Assembly (NCBI GenBank): GCA_002011125.2
Contig: MTMF02000009.1
Coordinates: forward strand, 1,394,989 to 1,458,988
Source: Candidatus Hydrothermarchaeum profundi
Lineage (GTDB): Archaea; Hydrothermarchaeota; Hydrothermarchaeia; Hydrothermarchaeales; Hydrothermarchaeaceae
DNA length: 64,000 bases
Direction of reading: 5' to 3'
Shown: piece after piece, positions 54,332-63,235 of the stretch
How the letters are laid out: each line of letters starts with the position of its first letter
How positions within the stretch are numbered: the first letter of the stretch is position 1
Position numbers and translations under genes: made by a program
Notes under the pieces: model-generated
What the model was told of the DNA's origin: nothing
The model's input: the letters and a program-made list of their open reading frames with translations, nothing else
Database searches by the model: none

Positions 54332-55447
54332 TTGAGCTATAAAGTATTAGTTACCGGAGGAGCAGGATTTATAGGATCCCATATAGTTGATAAACTGGTC
54401 GATGAAGGACATGAGGTAACAATAATCGATAATTTGGAGCCCCAAGTACATCCTAAAGGCGCTCCAGAGTATGTTAATAGAGAAGCAAAGTTTATTTTAG
54501 GCGATGTGAGAGACAGGGAAAAAATAGAGGAGTTAGTTGAAGATTCTGATGTTATATTTCATGAGGCCGCTATGGTAGGAGTCGGACAGAGTATGTACCA
54601 GATAGAGAAGTATCTTGAAACTAATGTAATAGGCACTGGCCGACTTTTAGAAATTCTGGCTAACAAAGAGCACAATGTAAAAAAACTTGTCGTAGCCTCT
54701 TCTATGAGCATATATGGCGAAGGAAAGTATGAATGTGAAAATTGTGGGGTAGTCTATCCAAAACTAAGGTCAGAGGAGCAGCTTAAAAAAGGAGATTGGG
54801 AGATGAACTGTCCCGCTTGTGGAAATAAAGTGTTGCCCCTTCCTACGGATGAAGACAAACCGCTATTTCCTACATCAGTTTATGCTGTATCAAAAAGAGA
54901 TCAAGAAGAAATTTGTCTCGCTGTTGGAAAGGCGTATGGTATTCCAACTGTGGCATTGCGCTATTTTAATGTCTATGGTTCAAGACAAAGTCTTTCAAAT
55001 CCCTATACCGGTGTGTGTGCAATATTTTCCTCGAGGGTAAGAAATAATCGGCCACCCATAATATTTGAAGATGGTCTACAAACGAGGGACTTTATTGATG
55101 TAAGGGACATTGTTCAGGCTAATATGCTTGCATTAGAGAAATCTAAAGCTAATTATAACGCCTTTAACGTCGGTACGGGTAAAGCCACTTCTATTCTTGA
55201 GATAGCTAGAATTATAGCAGAACTTTATGAATCGAAATTAAAACCTGAGATAGTCAACAAATATCGGGCGGGGGATATACGGCATTGTTTCGCAAATATT
55301 TCTAAAATAAGGAAAATAGGATTTAAACCAAGTATTGAACTAAAAGACGGAATGAGGAACCTAGCTGCTTGGGGTGAGAGAGAAGAGGCTATAGATAAAT
55401 TTGATGAAGCGCATACAGAACTTCAACGTAGGGGATTGGTATTGTGA
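54332..55447 (+). CDS. NAD-dependent sugar-nucleotide epimerase/dehydratase with inserted zinc ribbon
   Basis: 371 residues of the extended short-chain dehydrogenase family. The NAD loop is VLVTGGAGFIGSHIVDKL; the active site has SSMSIYGEG and the YAVSKRDQEE YxxxK. Between them is an inserted zinc ribbon, YECENCGVVYPKL and MNCPACGNKVLPL. Such inserts occur in a subset of prokaryotic dTDP-rhamnose epimerase-like enzymes; the substrate here is unknown. TTG 54332 after AAAGGTGA is preferred over ATG 54308. It overlaps the next gene by 4 nt. Confidence 0.88.
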   Translation: MSYKVLVTGGAGFIGSHIVDKLVDEGHEVTIIDNLEPQVHPKGAPEYVNREAKFILGDVRDREKIEELVEDSDVIFHEAAMVGVGQSMYQIEKYLETNVIGTGRLLEILANKEHNVKKLVVASSMSIYGEGKYECENCGVVYPKLRSEEQLKKGDWEMNCPACGNKVLPLPTDEDKPLFPTSVYAVSKRDQEEICLAVGKAYGIPTVALRYFNVYGSRQSLSNPYTGVCAIFSSRVRNNRPPIIFEDGLQTRDFIDVRDIVQANMLALEKSKANYNAFNVGTGKATSILEIARIIAELYESKLKPEIVNKYRAGDIRHCFANISKIRKIGFKPSIELKDGMRNLAAWGEREEAIDKFDEAHTELQRRGLVL

Positions 55448-56508
55448 ATAGAATCTTAATAACTGGGGGCGGAGGTTTTATTGGTTCACATGCAGCTGCA
55501 TATTTCGCAAGTGAAGGTAATAAGGTCATTGTATTTGATAATTTGTCAAGGTGGCAGTTTCTTAAAAGCAATGAACGGAGAAAAGAAATTGCGTTATATA
55601 ATTGGAATTACCTAAAGAAATTCGATAATGTTAGATTTATAAAAGGAGATATAAGAAAAAAGCAGGAAATAGAAAAGGCAGCGGAGAAGGTGAATGCTAT
55701 AATACACACAGCTGCTCAAGCCGCTGTAACATATTCCTTTGAGGATCGTAGAGCTGATTTCGAGATAAACGCACTTGGAACTCTTAACGTCCTTGAGGCT
55801 GCAAGAAAATCTAAAGAGAAGCCAGCTGTTATTTACTGCTCTACGAATAAGGTCTATGGGGAGAATGTGAATAAAATTGGTGTAGAAGAAAAAAATGGTC
55901 GGTATGTTTTTCCAACTAAGTATTCGAGAGGTATACCGGAGGATTTCCCAATAGACGGCTGTGGGCATACTCCGTATGGTTGCTCTAAACTGGCAGGAGA
56001 CCTCTATGTACAAGATTATGGTAAGCGTGGAGAGGTAAATAGTGCTATATTTCGAATGGGTTGCATCTATGGTACGAGACAATTTGGAAGCGAGGATCAG
56101 GGATGGGTAGCTCATTTTGTGATTTCGGCGATAAAAGAGAAACCCATAACTATATACGGTGATGGTAAGCAGGTGCGAGATGTTCTATATGTTACTGATT
56201 TAATCAATCTTTTTAAAAAGTTTCTAGACAGGAGAGAAGAATATTTTGGCGAAGTCTTCAATGTGGGCGGGGGGCCTGATAATACTCTTTCTCTCCTAGA
56301 GCTACTACGGATGTTAGAAGAGAAGATTGGGAAAAAACCCACAGTCAACTATTCTGACTGGAGGCCTAGTGATCAAAAAGTATATGTATCTAATATCTCA
56401 AAAGTTAATAGAAAACTAGGATGGAAGCCGAAGGTTGGGGTAGAGGAGGGAGTAGATAATCTAATATCTTTCTTTAAGGAGAATAAAGATATATTGGAGA
56501 AGATTTAG
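55444..56508 (+). CDS. NAD-dependent epimerase, CDP-paratose 2-epimerase-like
   Basis: 354 residues, GTG start overlapping the upstream stop. NAD loop ILITGGGGFIGSHAAAYF; active site CSTNKVYGENVNK and CGHTPYGCSKLAGDLY. The STNKVYG motif and FRMGCIYGTRQFGSEDQGWV are characteristic of CDP-paratose 2-epimerases (tyvelose synthesis). The real substrate may be another nucleotide sugar. Together with the previous gene it should furnish a modified sugar for the neighbouring glycosyltransferases. Confidence 0.88.
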   Translation: MNRILITGGGGFIGSHAAAYFASEGNKVIVFDNLSRWQFLKSNERRKEIALYNWNYLKKFDNVRFIKGDIRKKQEIEKAAEKVNAIIHTAAQAAVTYSFEDRRADFEINALGTLNVLEAARKSKEKPAVIYCSTNKVYGENVNKIGVEEKNGRYVFPTKYSRGIPEDFPIDGCGHTPYGCSKLAGDLYVQDYGKRGEVNSAIFRMGCIYGTRQFGSEDQGWVAHFVISAIKEKPITIYGDGKQVRDVLYVTDLINLFKKFLDRREEYFGEVFNVGGGPDNTLSLLELLRMLEEKIGKKPTVNYSDWRPSDQKVYVSNISKVNRKLGWKPKVGVEEGVDNLISFFKENKDILEKI

Positions 56509-56557
56509 CTCTTAAATAGAGAGATAAATCTATTAATACCTAATACTATAATTTATC

Positions 56558-58594
56558 ATGGAATTAAAGTCCCTTTTGAGGGATAAAAGAGAATATATTT
56601 TATTATTAGCAGTATTCTTAATTGCTATTGCTCTTAGGCTGATTACAGCGAAATATGATAGGCTCCTCGGCGCCGATCCTTGGAGGCATTTAAAGATCGC
56701 TGAGCTGTTACTAGAAACAGGGGAATTTCCTCTTTTTTACTCATATACCTTCTATCCTAGAGTTAGTCTTATTGGCTCTTATTCTGGGCTTTATTATCTG
56801 CCGGTGTACATCTACAAAATATTAGAGGTTTTTGAAGTTTCTTTTTTCAAAGTTTTCCAGCTACTACCAGCCATATTCGGAGCTTTGAGTGTAGCTCCAT
56901 TATACATGCTTGTAAAAGAACTATTTGATAAAAGAGTTGGATTACTCTCTGCGTTGTTGATTGCGATATCTCCTGCGAATCTAGAAAGGAGCCTTGCCGG
57001 ATATTACAGAGGTGACGTATTTATGGTTTTTTTTATGCTTTTAGCGTTCTATTTTTTTGTAATCTCCGTCAAAAGAAACATAGTGTTCTCACTTTTAAGC
57101 GGAATTTTTCTTTTTGTATGCAATCTATTTTGGGATGGCTGGCCTTTTGCCTTTGTCGTGATTTCATTAGCGTTTGTCTTAGGAATAATCTTTAACTATT
57201 TTAAATCCCTATCTTCTAAGAATTTAATAATCGTTTATATAGTATCTTTCACTCTTGGACTATCTCTTATATACATTTATAAGCAGCATTTTTATCAATA
57301 TACGATATGGCATCTTTTAAAGCCTCAGGTAATTTCTGTGGGTAAATTGTTTTTACTCAGTCTACTTGTAGTTTTACTCGAGCCCCTTAATAGGCTTACT
57401 CTACGTAAAAAGGCTCAGATAAAAATGGTTCTTTTTTTCCTTGTTTTAGTGCTCACATCTGCCCTCGCTTATTATTTTGGTTTACTACATAATGTTTTAA
57501 GATTCGCGGATACTCTTATACATTGGAGTACGGGGGTAGAGTCAGCCTCCACATATAGTAAAAATATCACTGAAATGCAAAAAATCACATTGAGCTACTT
57601 ATTTAGGGTCTACTATTTTCCTATACTCCTTCTTCCCTTAGGGTTATTTTCAATTATTCGAAAGCTCGATTTTGGGTCTGTTTTTACGATAGGGTTGTTT
57701 TTTACATCTGTACTGACTTTTATATGGATAGTTAGGTTTACTTTTTTAGCTTCACCTGCTGTGCTAATATTGCTCGCAATAGGAATCGCATCTCTGCCGA
57801 GTAGACGAAAAATAGTTCCCTTCTTCTTGTCATTGCTATTTGCTTCTACTGCCGTTTATTCGTTAGGATTTACATCGGAAGTGGAGCCGTTAATTTATCC
57901 TGAGTTATATCAAGCTTTAAACTGGATTAGGGAAAATACTCCCGATGATGCAGTTATAGGAACATGGTGGCATTATACTGGAGCTGTAAACGCCATAGCG
58001 GATAGAAGGGTGCCAGAGCTAACTACTCCAACCACTATAACACGTGGGTTCGCAACTTTATTATGTACGGATGATGAAGATGAAGCAATAGAAATTGCCA
58101 TTTCACGAGGATTAGATTACATAATCGTTGATAGAGGGCTTTATTTATTATGGAACGTGATTCTAAATTACTGTGATGCTGGGAACCACATTCTTAGAGA
58201 CTCAATGCTAAGCAAGTTTTACAAAGAAGAAAGATTACATAATTTCCGTTTAGAATACAGCAATAACAAAGTTAGGGTATATGCGCCTGTTTATCACTAC
58301 GCTAAGTTTAGGGTGATCAGTGACAAGTTTATCTATAAAGCTGGTCAAAAAATCATTCTCACTTTAAATGGACGTTCCAATATTAGGGAGGTAGGAGATA
58401 TAAAATCAGAGATCAACATTATAGACAGCGAGGATAACTCGGTATTTAGGAAAATTCTTAATCTTAATTTAAACGAGTCTACCACTATGGATATCTCAAT
58501 GAACCTTCCTAAAGGCCGATATAGAGTTAATGTAAATGTCTACGTAGATAAAAGGTATCTCGGTTGGGCTTACACTACATTTGTGGTGATGTAG
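56558..58594 (+). CDS. aglB: STT3/AglB-like oligosaccharyltransferase (GT66), divergent motifs
   Basis: 678 residues: about 13 membrane helices then a periplasm-facing globular domain from about 450. The layout and the STT3 landmarks are present: Asp40 in LLGADPWRHLKIAEL, LAGYYRGDVF (Asp153) at the second catalytic loop, and ENTPDDAVIGTWWHYTGAVN. The usual WWDYG reads WWHYT (470-474), and the DxD of GYYDTD reads RGD. It may transfer glycan to Asn with altered site choice, or have another acceptor. A TTAATA element 23 nt upstream suggests a leaderless mRNA. Confidence 0.85.
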   Translation: MELKSLLRDKREYILLLAVFLIAIALRLITAKYDRLLGADPWRHLKIAELLLETGEFPLFYSYTFYPRVSLIGSYSGLYYLPVYIYKILEVFEVSFFKVFQLLPAIFGALSVAPLYMLVKELFDKRVGLLSALLIAISPANLERSLAGYYRGDVFMVFFMLLAFYFFVISVKRNIVFSLLSGIFLFVCNLFWDGWPFAFVVISLAFVLGIIFNYFKSLSSKNLIIVYIVSFTLGLSLIYIYKQHFYQYTIWHLLKPQVISVGKLFLLSLLVVLLEPLNRLTLRKKAQIKMVLFFLVLVLTSALAYYFGLLHNVLRFADTLIHWSTGVESASTYSKNITEMQKITLSYLFRVYYFPILLLPLGLFSIIRKLDFGSVFTIGLFFTSVLTFIWIVRFTFLASPAVLILLAIGIASLPSRRKIVPFFLSLLFASTAVYSLGFTSEVEPLIYPELYQALNWIRENTPDDAVIGTWWHYTGAVNAIADRRVPELTTPTTITRGFATLLCTDDEDEAIEIAISRGLDYIIVDRGLYLLWNVILNYCDAGNHILRDSMLSKFYKEERLHNFRLEYSNNKVRVYAPVYHYAKFRVISDKFIYKAGQKIILTLNGRSNIREVGDIKSEINIIDSEDNSVFRKILNLNLNESTTMDISMNLPKGRYRVNVNVYVDKRYLGWAYTTFVVM

Positions 58595-58595
58595 T

Positions 58596-58994
58596 TTGAA
58601 ATACGAATATGTTATCATTTTGACAACAATTTCAATATTTATTTTAGGTATAGCTTTGCATCCTGCTCCAAAAGAGAGATTTACAATTTTACATTTTACA
58701 GAGCCGATGTCTTTGCAAGAGATAATCAAAATAAATCAACCATTTTATGTGAATTTTACTGTTATTAATCATGAGTATGCGGATCATGAATATCGATATG
58801 AGATATTGTTAGGTGATAAAAAGATCAAAGAGGGCACTATAGCTTTATCTCATAATGAGTCTAAAGAAGTTTCGGAAACAATAATTGCAAAGGAACCAAA
58901 AAATAGAACAATGGTATCTATTCGGCTGTACAAAGACGGTTTGAGCACTCCTTACCGAAGCCTTAGATATCTTGTGAATATTACTGAGGGATAA
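58596..58994 (+). CDS. DUF1616-like membrane-anchored protein
   Basis: 132 residues with an N-terminal membrane helix (YVIILTTISIFILGIAL) and an outer beta domain. FTEPMSLQEIIKINQPFYVN and FTVINHEYADHEYRYEILLG resemble the C-terminal part of archaeal DUF1616 proteins, which are often encoded with glycosylation genes. TTG start, 1 nt after the STT3 gene. Function unknown; a partner of STT3 is plausible. Confidence 0.7.
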   Translation: MKYEYVIILTTISIFILGIALHPAPKERFTILHFTEPMSLQEIIKINQPFYVNFTVINHEYADHEYRYEILLGDKKIKEGTIALSHNESKEVSETIIAKEPKNRTMVSIRLYKDGLSTPYRSLRYLVNITEG

Positions 58995-58995
58995 A

Positions 58996-60180
58996 ATGAA
59001 GATAGCATTGATACATGAGTCGCCTTACACGCCAGGCAAATGGAGGAGGTTTGACCTACTTTACAAGTACTTAAAGGAGCATGGGCGTCAAGTTAAAATT
59101 ATTGCATTTTCAGACTCGGAGCCAAGGATAGATGATCTGATAAATATACAGCTTCCACCATTACATAGAATGATCGGTACTTTTTTTTATTTCTTAACTC
59201 TGCGTTATCTATCAAATCCAGTCCGGCTCTTTAAATGTTGTCTAGAATTGAGAAGAATTCGACCTGATGTTATCTTATTCCATTATTATGATCTCGGACT
59301 TTTTCTGATTTCATTTAGATTCTTGTTTAAACAGTCGATCTTAGTATACGATCTTAATGACCTAAATATTAGGATGAGATATTATAAAAAAGATAAAAAA
59401 CTCTTATTTAGAATTTTTGCATGGATTGAAGAGGTCTTTATTCCAAAAAAAGTAGATAAGGTGATAACTCCTACAGATTTTGGAAAAAAATACCTTATAG
59501 ATAAGGGGATAACTCCAGAAAAAATCTTTGTATTAAATGAATTGGTCGATAGGGGGTCTTTTTACGATGGCGAGGCGCAGAGGAGTAGACTGACTTCTTT
59601 TATAAATCCTAAACGGGAGAAGATTGTCATATGGCATGGAGTTATACGCCATTATCAAGTAGATGCAATTGTCACTATAATGAAGGGCATGTCCCTTGCT
59701 CAGAAAGAAATTCAAAATCTAAAACTTTTAATAGCTGGGCCTATTGAAGACATGAGTTCTAAAGAAAAACTATTTTCTCTGGCAAATCAACTGAAAATAA
59801 GTGTAAAGTTCACTGGCAGAGTTCCTGCCTCGCAGATACCGAGTATATTAAATTCTGCCCATATAGGCGTACAAGCTCTACCAAATGAACTTTTTTTGAG
59901 GTATATAAATGGAGTCAAACTTGCAGAATATATCTGTGCTGGTTTGCCCGTCTTATGCTCAAATTTGGAAGGACCCGCAGAGCTGGTGAGAGGAAATGGC
60001 TTTTTGTTTAAACCAAACGACTCTGAGGATCTAGCAGATAAACTGCTAAAGATTCTCAGGAGCGATTACCAACAATTAATAGAGAGTTCTAACAGAATCG
60101 CAGAGGAGGAGTTTTCTGAAAAGGCGATTAGAAGAAAAATAAGAGAAATGGAGAGATTTTTGAAATGGTCAGTGACATAG
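58996..60180 (+). CDS. Glycosyltransferase, GT4-like
   Basis: 394 residues, GT-B fold. N-terminal MKIALIHESPYTPGKWRRFD; donor half with KIVIWHGVIRHYQVDAIV, LLIAGPIEDMSSKEKL, KFTGRVPASQIPSILNSAH and GVKLAEYICAGLPVLCSNLE. Acceptor and donor unknown. The 94 nt to the next gene hold a small near-perfect inverted repeat (ATAGTTAG with CTAACCTAT, 60195-60212) and no gene. Confidence 0.88.
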   Translation: MKIALIHESPYTPGKWRRFDLLYKYLKEHGRQVKIIAFSDSEPRIDDLINIQLPPLHRMIGTFFYFLTLRYLSNPVRLFKCCLELRRIRPDVILFHYYDLGLFLISFRFLFKQSILVYDLNDLNIRMRYYKKDKKLLFRIFAWIEEVFIPKKVDKVITPTDFGKKYLIDKGITPEKIFVLNELVDRGSFYDGEAQRSRLTSFINPKREKIVIWHGVIRHYQVDAIVTIMKGMSLAQKEIQNLKLLIAGPIEDMSSKEKLFSLANQLKISVKFTGRVPASQIPSILNSAHIGVQALPNELFLRYINGVKLAEYICAGLPVLCSNLEGPAELVRGNGFLFKPNDSEDLADKLLKILRSDYQQLIESSNRIAEEEFSEKAIRRKIREMERFLKWSVT

Positions 60181-60274
60181 AGCTTGGTAGTAGTATAGTT
60201 AGCCTAACCTATATTCCTTCAAAATACTCAGCGAAAATTGAAAGTCTTTATGGGATTGTTATAAGGTGAGGATA

Positions 60275-61741
60275 TTGAGTAATATAACTTCAAGACTCGT
60301 ACGTGGGACTAAGTATTCTTTTTTAAGTTTAGTTATCGTTACATTAATCACAAGCATTCAGTCTATAATAGTTGCAAGATTATTAGGTCCTGAGAATCTA
60401 GGAATATTCACAATACTCAATAATTTACAAGGCACCGTAGCATTACTGGCGACTTTTGGCATTCCCGCAGCTACTATAAAATTTGTTGCTGAGTTTAATG
60501 CTACAGATAGGACAACTCTCGAAAGAGCGATTTCCACTTCTTTTTTTTTAATATCACCTATCGCAATATTGATCTCAATCATTTATTTTTTAAGTGCAAA
60601 GATCATCGCTCTCCGACTCTATCATGAGCAGATTTTAGTTGCATTAATAATGGTCTCAGCTATAACCGTTGTTATTCTATCTATGTTCTCCCCCCTTCAA
60701 TCAATCTTACAAGGATTTCATAAAATAGAGCTTTTCTCAAGGTTGAACATCCTGAATTCTTTTATCTCTCTTCCTATCATTATATATTTTGTATTTAAGT
60801 ATGGGTTGATTGGAGCTGTTATCGGGGCCCTTATCACTGCAGTGATCAAAACAGCGATAAATTTTAGATTTGTTTATAAAGTCCTGAAAGAAAAAAAAGT
60901 TAACTTTCAATTTAATATTGATCAAAAAATAGCTAAAAAAATGTTGAATTATGGTTTTCCTACTCTTTTATCAGGCATCGTCGTTATTCCTGCTTTTTGG
61001 TTTGCCAACACAACCTTAGCACTTAAAAGCGGATTTGGGCAAGTAGGATTATTCGGAGTAGCGAAAACCTTGTCAAATTTTCTAATGTTTATCCCCTCTG
61101 CAATTGCTGTTCCTTTAGTGCCTTTAATTTCAGAACTCCATGCCATTGATCCGAGAGAAATGTCGAACTTAGTTTCAAGGATCTTTAGATTAGTTGGATT
61201 ATTTCTATTACCTCTAGTTTTAATATTAGGTCTATATTCTAGAAATATAATTTCTATAGTATATGGAGATCAATTTTATGATGCGTGGTATATCCTGTTC
61301 TTCATGGCTTTTACAACATTTCTTATAGCTCTTGGATCTATTATAGGATATGTGATGTTAGGAATAGGGAAGATGTGGGAAGCATTTGCTGTAAATCTGT
61401 TTTGGATGAGTGTGTTCATTCCTTCATCATATTTCCTTGTACTGAACTATAGTTTAGACGGGCTAGGATACGCCTATCTTCTTTCCTATATATTATTTAC
61501 TGCATTGGTAATGATTTATGGTACTAAAAAATTAAATATAAAATTTAAAAATTTGGAACCGTTAGTAATATTCAGTACTTCATCTTTTGTACTAAGTTTT
61601 TTTATTCTAAGTTACCTAAGTGGTATTTTATTTTATATCTCATCTTTAGTATTTTTAATCGGTTTGATTTGCCTTGAATACGCAACATTAGTAAAAGAAG
61701 ACAAAGAATTGTTGTTTAAAAGTATTCGGGGTCTCTTATGA
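60275..61741 (+). CDS. Wzx-type polysaccharide flippase (MOP superfamily)
   Basis: 488 residues, about 12-14 membrane helices. It begins SNITSRLVRGTKYSFLSLVI, and IVARLLGPENLGIFTILNNL and GIPAATIKFVAEF follow; this is the polysaccharide-biosynthesis/MATE-like pattern. It should flip a lipid-linked glycan across the membrane. TTG 60275, 5 nt after AAGGTGA, is preferred; GTG 60266 lies inside that site. The stop overlaps the methyltransferase start as ATGA. Confidence 0.9.
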   Translation: MSNITSRLVRGTKYSFLSLVIVTLITSIQSIIVARLLGPENLGIFTILNNLQGTVALLATFGIPAATIKFVAEFNATDRTTLERAISTSFFLISPIAILISIIYFLSAKIIALRLYHEQILVALIMVSAITVVILSMFSPLQSILQGFHKIELFSRLNILNSFISLPIIIYFVFKYGLIGAVIGALITAVIKTAINFRFVYKVLKEKKVNFQFNIDQKIAKKMLNYGFPTLLSGIVVIPAFWFANTTLALKSGFGQVGLFGVAKTLSNFLMFIPSAIAVPLVPLISELHAIDPREMSNLVSRIFRLVGLFLLPLVLILGLYSRNIISIVYGDQFYDAWYILFFMAFTTFLIALGSIIGYVMLGIGKMWEAFAVNLFWMSVFIPSSYFLVLNYSLDGLGYAYLLSYILFTALVMIYGTKKLNIKFKNLEPLVIFSTSSFVLSFFILSYLSGILFYISSLVFLIGLICLEYATLVKEDKELLFKSIRGLL

Positions 61742-62484
61742 AACTATTGAGCAATGATGTAAAAAACTATTTTAAGAAACATGGAACAGTTTCTAGTTGG
61801 TGGAATCCTGAGGAAGGTGAACTCAAATTTCATTATGAAAAAGAGATCATAATACTAGAAGAGAATTTTGAGATACAGTCTAATTGGTCTGTACTCGATG
61901 TAGGAACGGGGAGAGGTAGATTCGCGATTTGGTTTGCAAAAAGAGGCTGTAAAGTCACTGCTTTAGACATTAGCGAAGAGATGTTAGAGATAGCAAGAAA
62001 AAATGCCAAATTAGAGGGAGTCCAGGAAAAAATAGATTTTGTTTTAGGAGATGCTGAGGATTTATCTAACGTCGGAAAGGAGTTTAATGTTGTTTGTTGT
62101 ATGGAACTTTTCGATCATCTCCCAAATCTAGACAAGGCCGTTAGAAAGATGGCTAATAAACTTGTTACAGGTGGATATTTCTTGTTTACATATGTATCTG
62201 AGGACTCGGTTTATTGGAAACTTGCTAATAGAGCTTCTAAATCGAATCTTGCAAGAGCGTACAATACCAATTATCTCCTAAAAATCTTAAATGGTAATAA
62301 TATAAAAGTAGTTAATCTATTTGGAGTTGGCTTACTTTTTCCTGTTAGAATAATCTACCACCTTTTCATACCAATTTGGATGTGTAAACTTGAAAAAAAA
62401 TTAAAGCCATATTATCATCATCCTTTTTTTGTTAAGAGATGCACCCATGTGTTGGGAATAGGGGTTAAAATGTGTAAAAGATGA
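61738..62484 (+). CDS. Class I SAM-dependent methyltransferase
   Basis: 248 residues. The SAM-binding motif I is VLDVGTGRGRFAIWFAKRG, then KVTALDISEEMLEIARKNAK, motif II/post regions FVLGDAEDLSNVGKEFNVVC and ELFDHLPNLDKAVRKMANKL. It resembles UbiG/Coq3-like small-molecule methyltransferases; in this locus the acceptor may be a sugar or lipid-linked glycan. Confidence 0.88.
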   Translation: MKLLSNDVKNYFKKHGTVSSWWNPEEGELKFHYEKEIIILEENFEIQSNWSVLDVGTGRGRFAIWFAKRGCKVTALDISEEMLEIARKNAKLEGVQEKIDFVLGDAEDLSNVGKEFNVVCCMELFDHLPNLDKAVRKMANKLVTGGYFLFTYVSEDSVYWKLANRASKSNLARAYNTNYLLKILNGNNIKVVNLFGVGLLFPVRIIYHLFIPIWMCKLEKKLKPYYHHPFFVKRCTHVLGIGVKMCKR

Positions 62485-62488
62485 TGTA

Positions 62489-63235
62489 ATGGAGGATAAT
62501 TTTTTGAAGTCAAACCACTCTCAGCGGAGTACAAAAGTGTGGGATGATTTTTGGAGAAATCATGAAGCTTCCGAATGGGATAGCATTTCTCAATTAGTAT
62601 TTAATGTACTATTAAAAGAGATTTTTGATTTCAAAAATAAGAAAATCCTCGAAGCTGGAAGCGGTTCCGGGCGAATATCATTAAAAGTTGCAGAGAAAGG
62701 TGCTAAAGTCTTTCTGTTAGATTATTCTGAAAGCGCAGTTACACTAAGCAAAAGAAATTCTTCAAAGAAAAAGATTAAATCAGAAATTGTACGTGCTTCT
62801 ATCTTTAACATTCCTTTTAAAGAAAATGTCTTTGATATTGTTTGGAACGCAGGCGTTTTAGAACATTTTTCTGAGGAGAAACAAATTAAGGCGTTAGAAG
62901 AAATGAGAGCCGTTTGCAAAAAAAAAGGCAAAATTATTACTATGAATCCTTATGTGCGTGCTTATTTTTACAGACTTGGTAAATGGTATGCAAAAAGAAC
63001 AGGAAAATGGGAAGTTGGCTACGAAAAACCTATTAAAACGTTAGGAAAAAAGTTAGAAGATTTAGACATTAAAATTAAAAACGAATATAATACCGGATTT
63101 ATGGAGTCGGTAGACTTTTTAGGATATATCCCATACACTACTTATCTCACTCCCATTATTCGAAAATTAAAGAAGATCTTCACCTCTTTAGGAGTTGGAG
63201 GATACTTATTAATCACAGTTGGCGAGAAAAAATGA
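62489..63235 (+). CDS. Class I SAM-dependent methyltransferase
   Basis: 248 residues. Motif I is KILEAGSGSGRISLKVAEKG, followed by VFLLDYSESAVTLSKRN, VRASIFNIPFKENVFDIVWN and GVLEHFSEEKQIKALEEM. Not closely similar to its upstream neighbour, so not a recent duplicate. The stop overlaps the next start as ATGA. Probable glycan methylation. Confidence 0.88.
   Translation: MEDNFLKSNHSQRSTKVWDDFWRNHEASEWDSISQLVFNVLLKEIFDFKNKKILEAGSGSGRISLKVAEKGAKVFLLDYSESAVTLSKRNSSKKKIKSEIVRASIFNIPFKENVFDIVWNAGVLEHFSEEKQIKALEEMRAVCKKKGKIITMNPYVRAYFYRLGKWYAKRTGKWEVGYEKPIKTLGKKLEDLDIKIKNEYNTGFMESVDFLGYIPYTTYLTPIIRKLKKIFTSLGVGGYLLITVGEKK

Noticed and set aside
55612-56115. 167-codon antisense frame
   Set aside because: It is a shadow of the CDP-paratose 2-epimerase-like gene.
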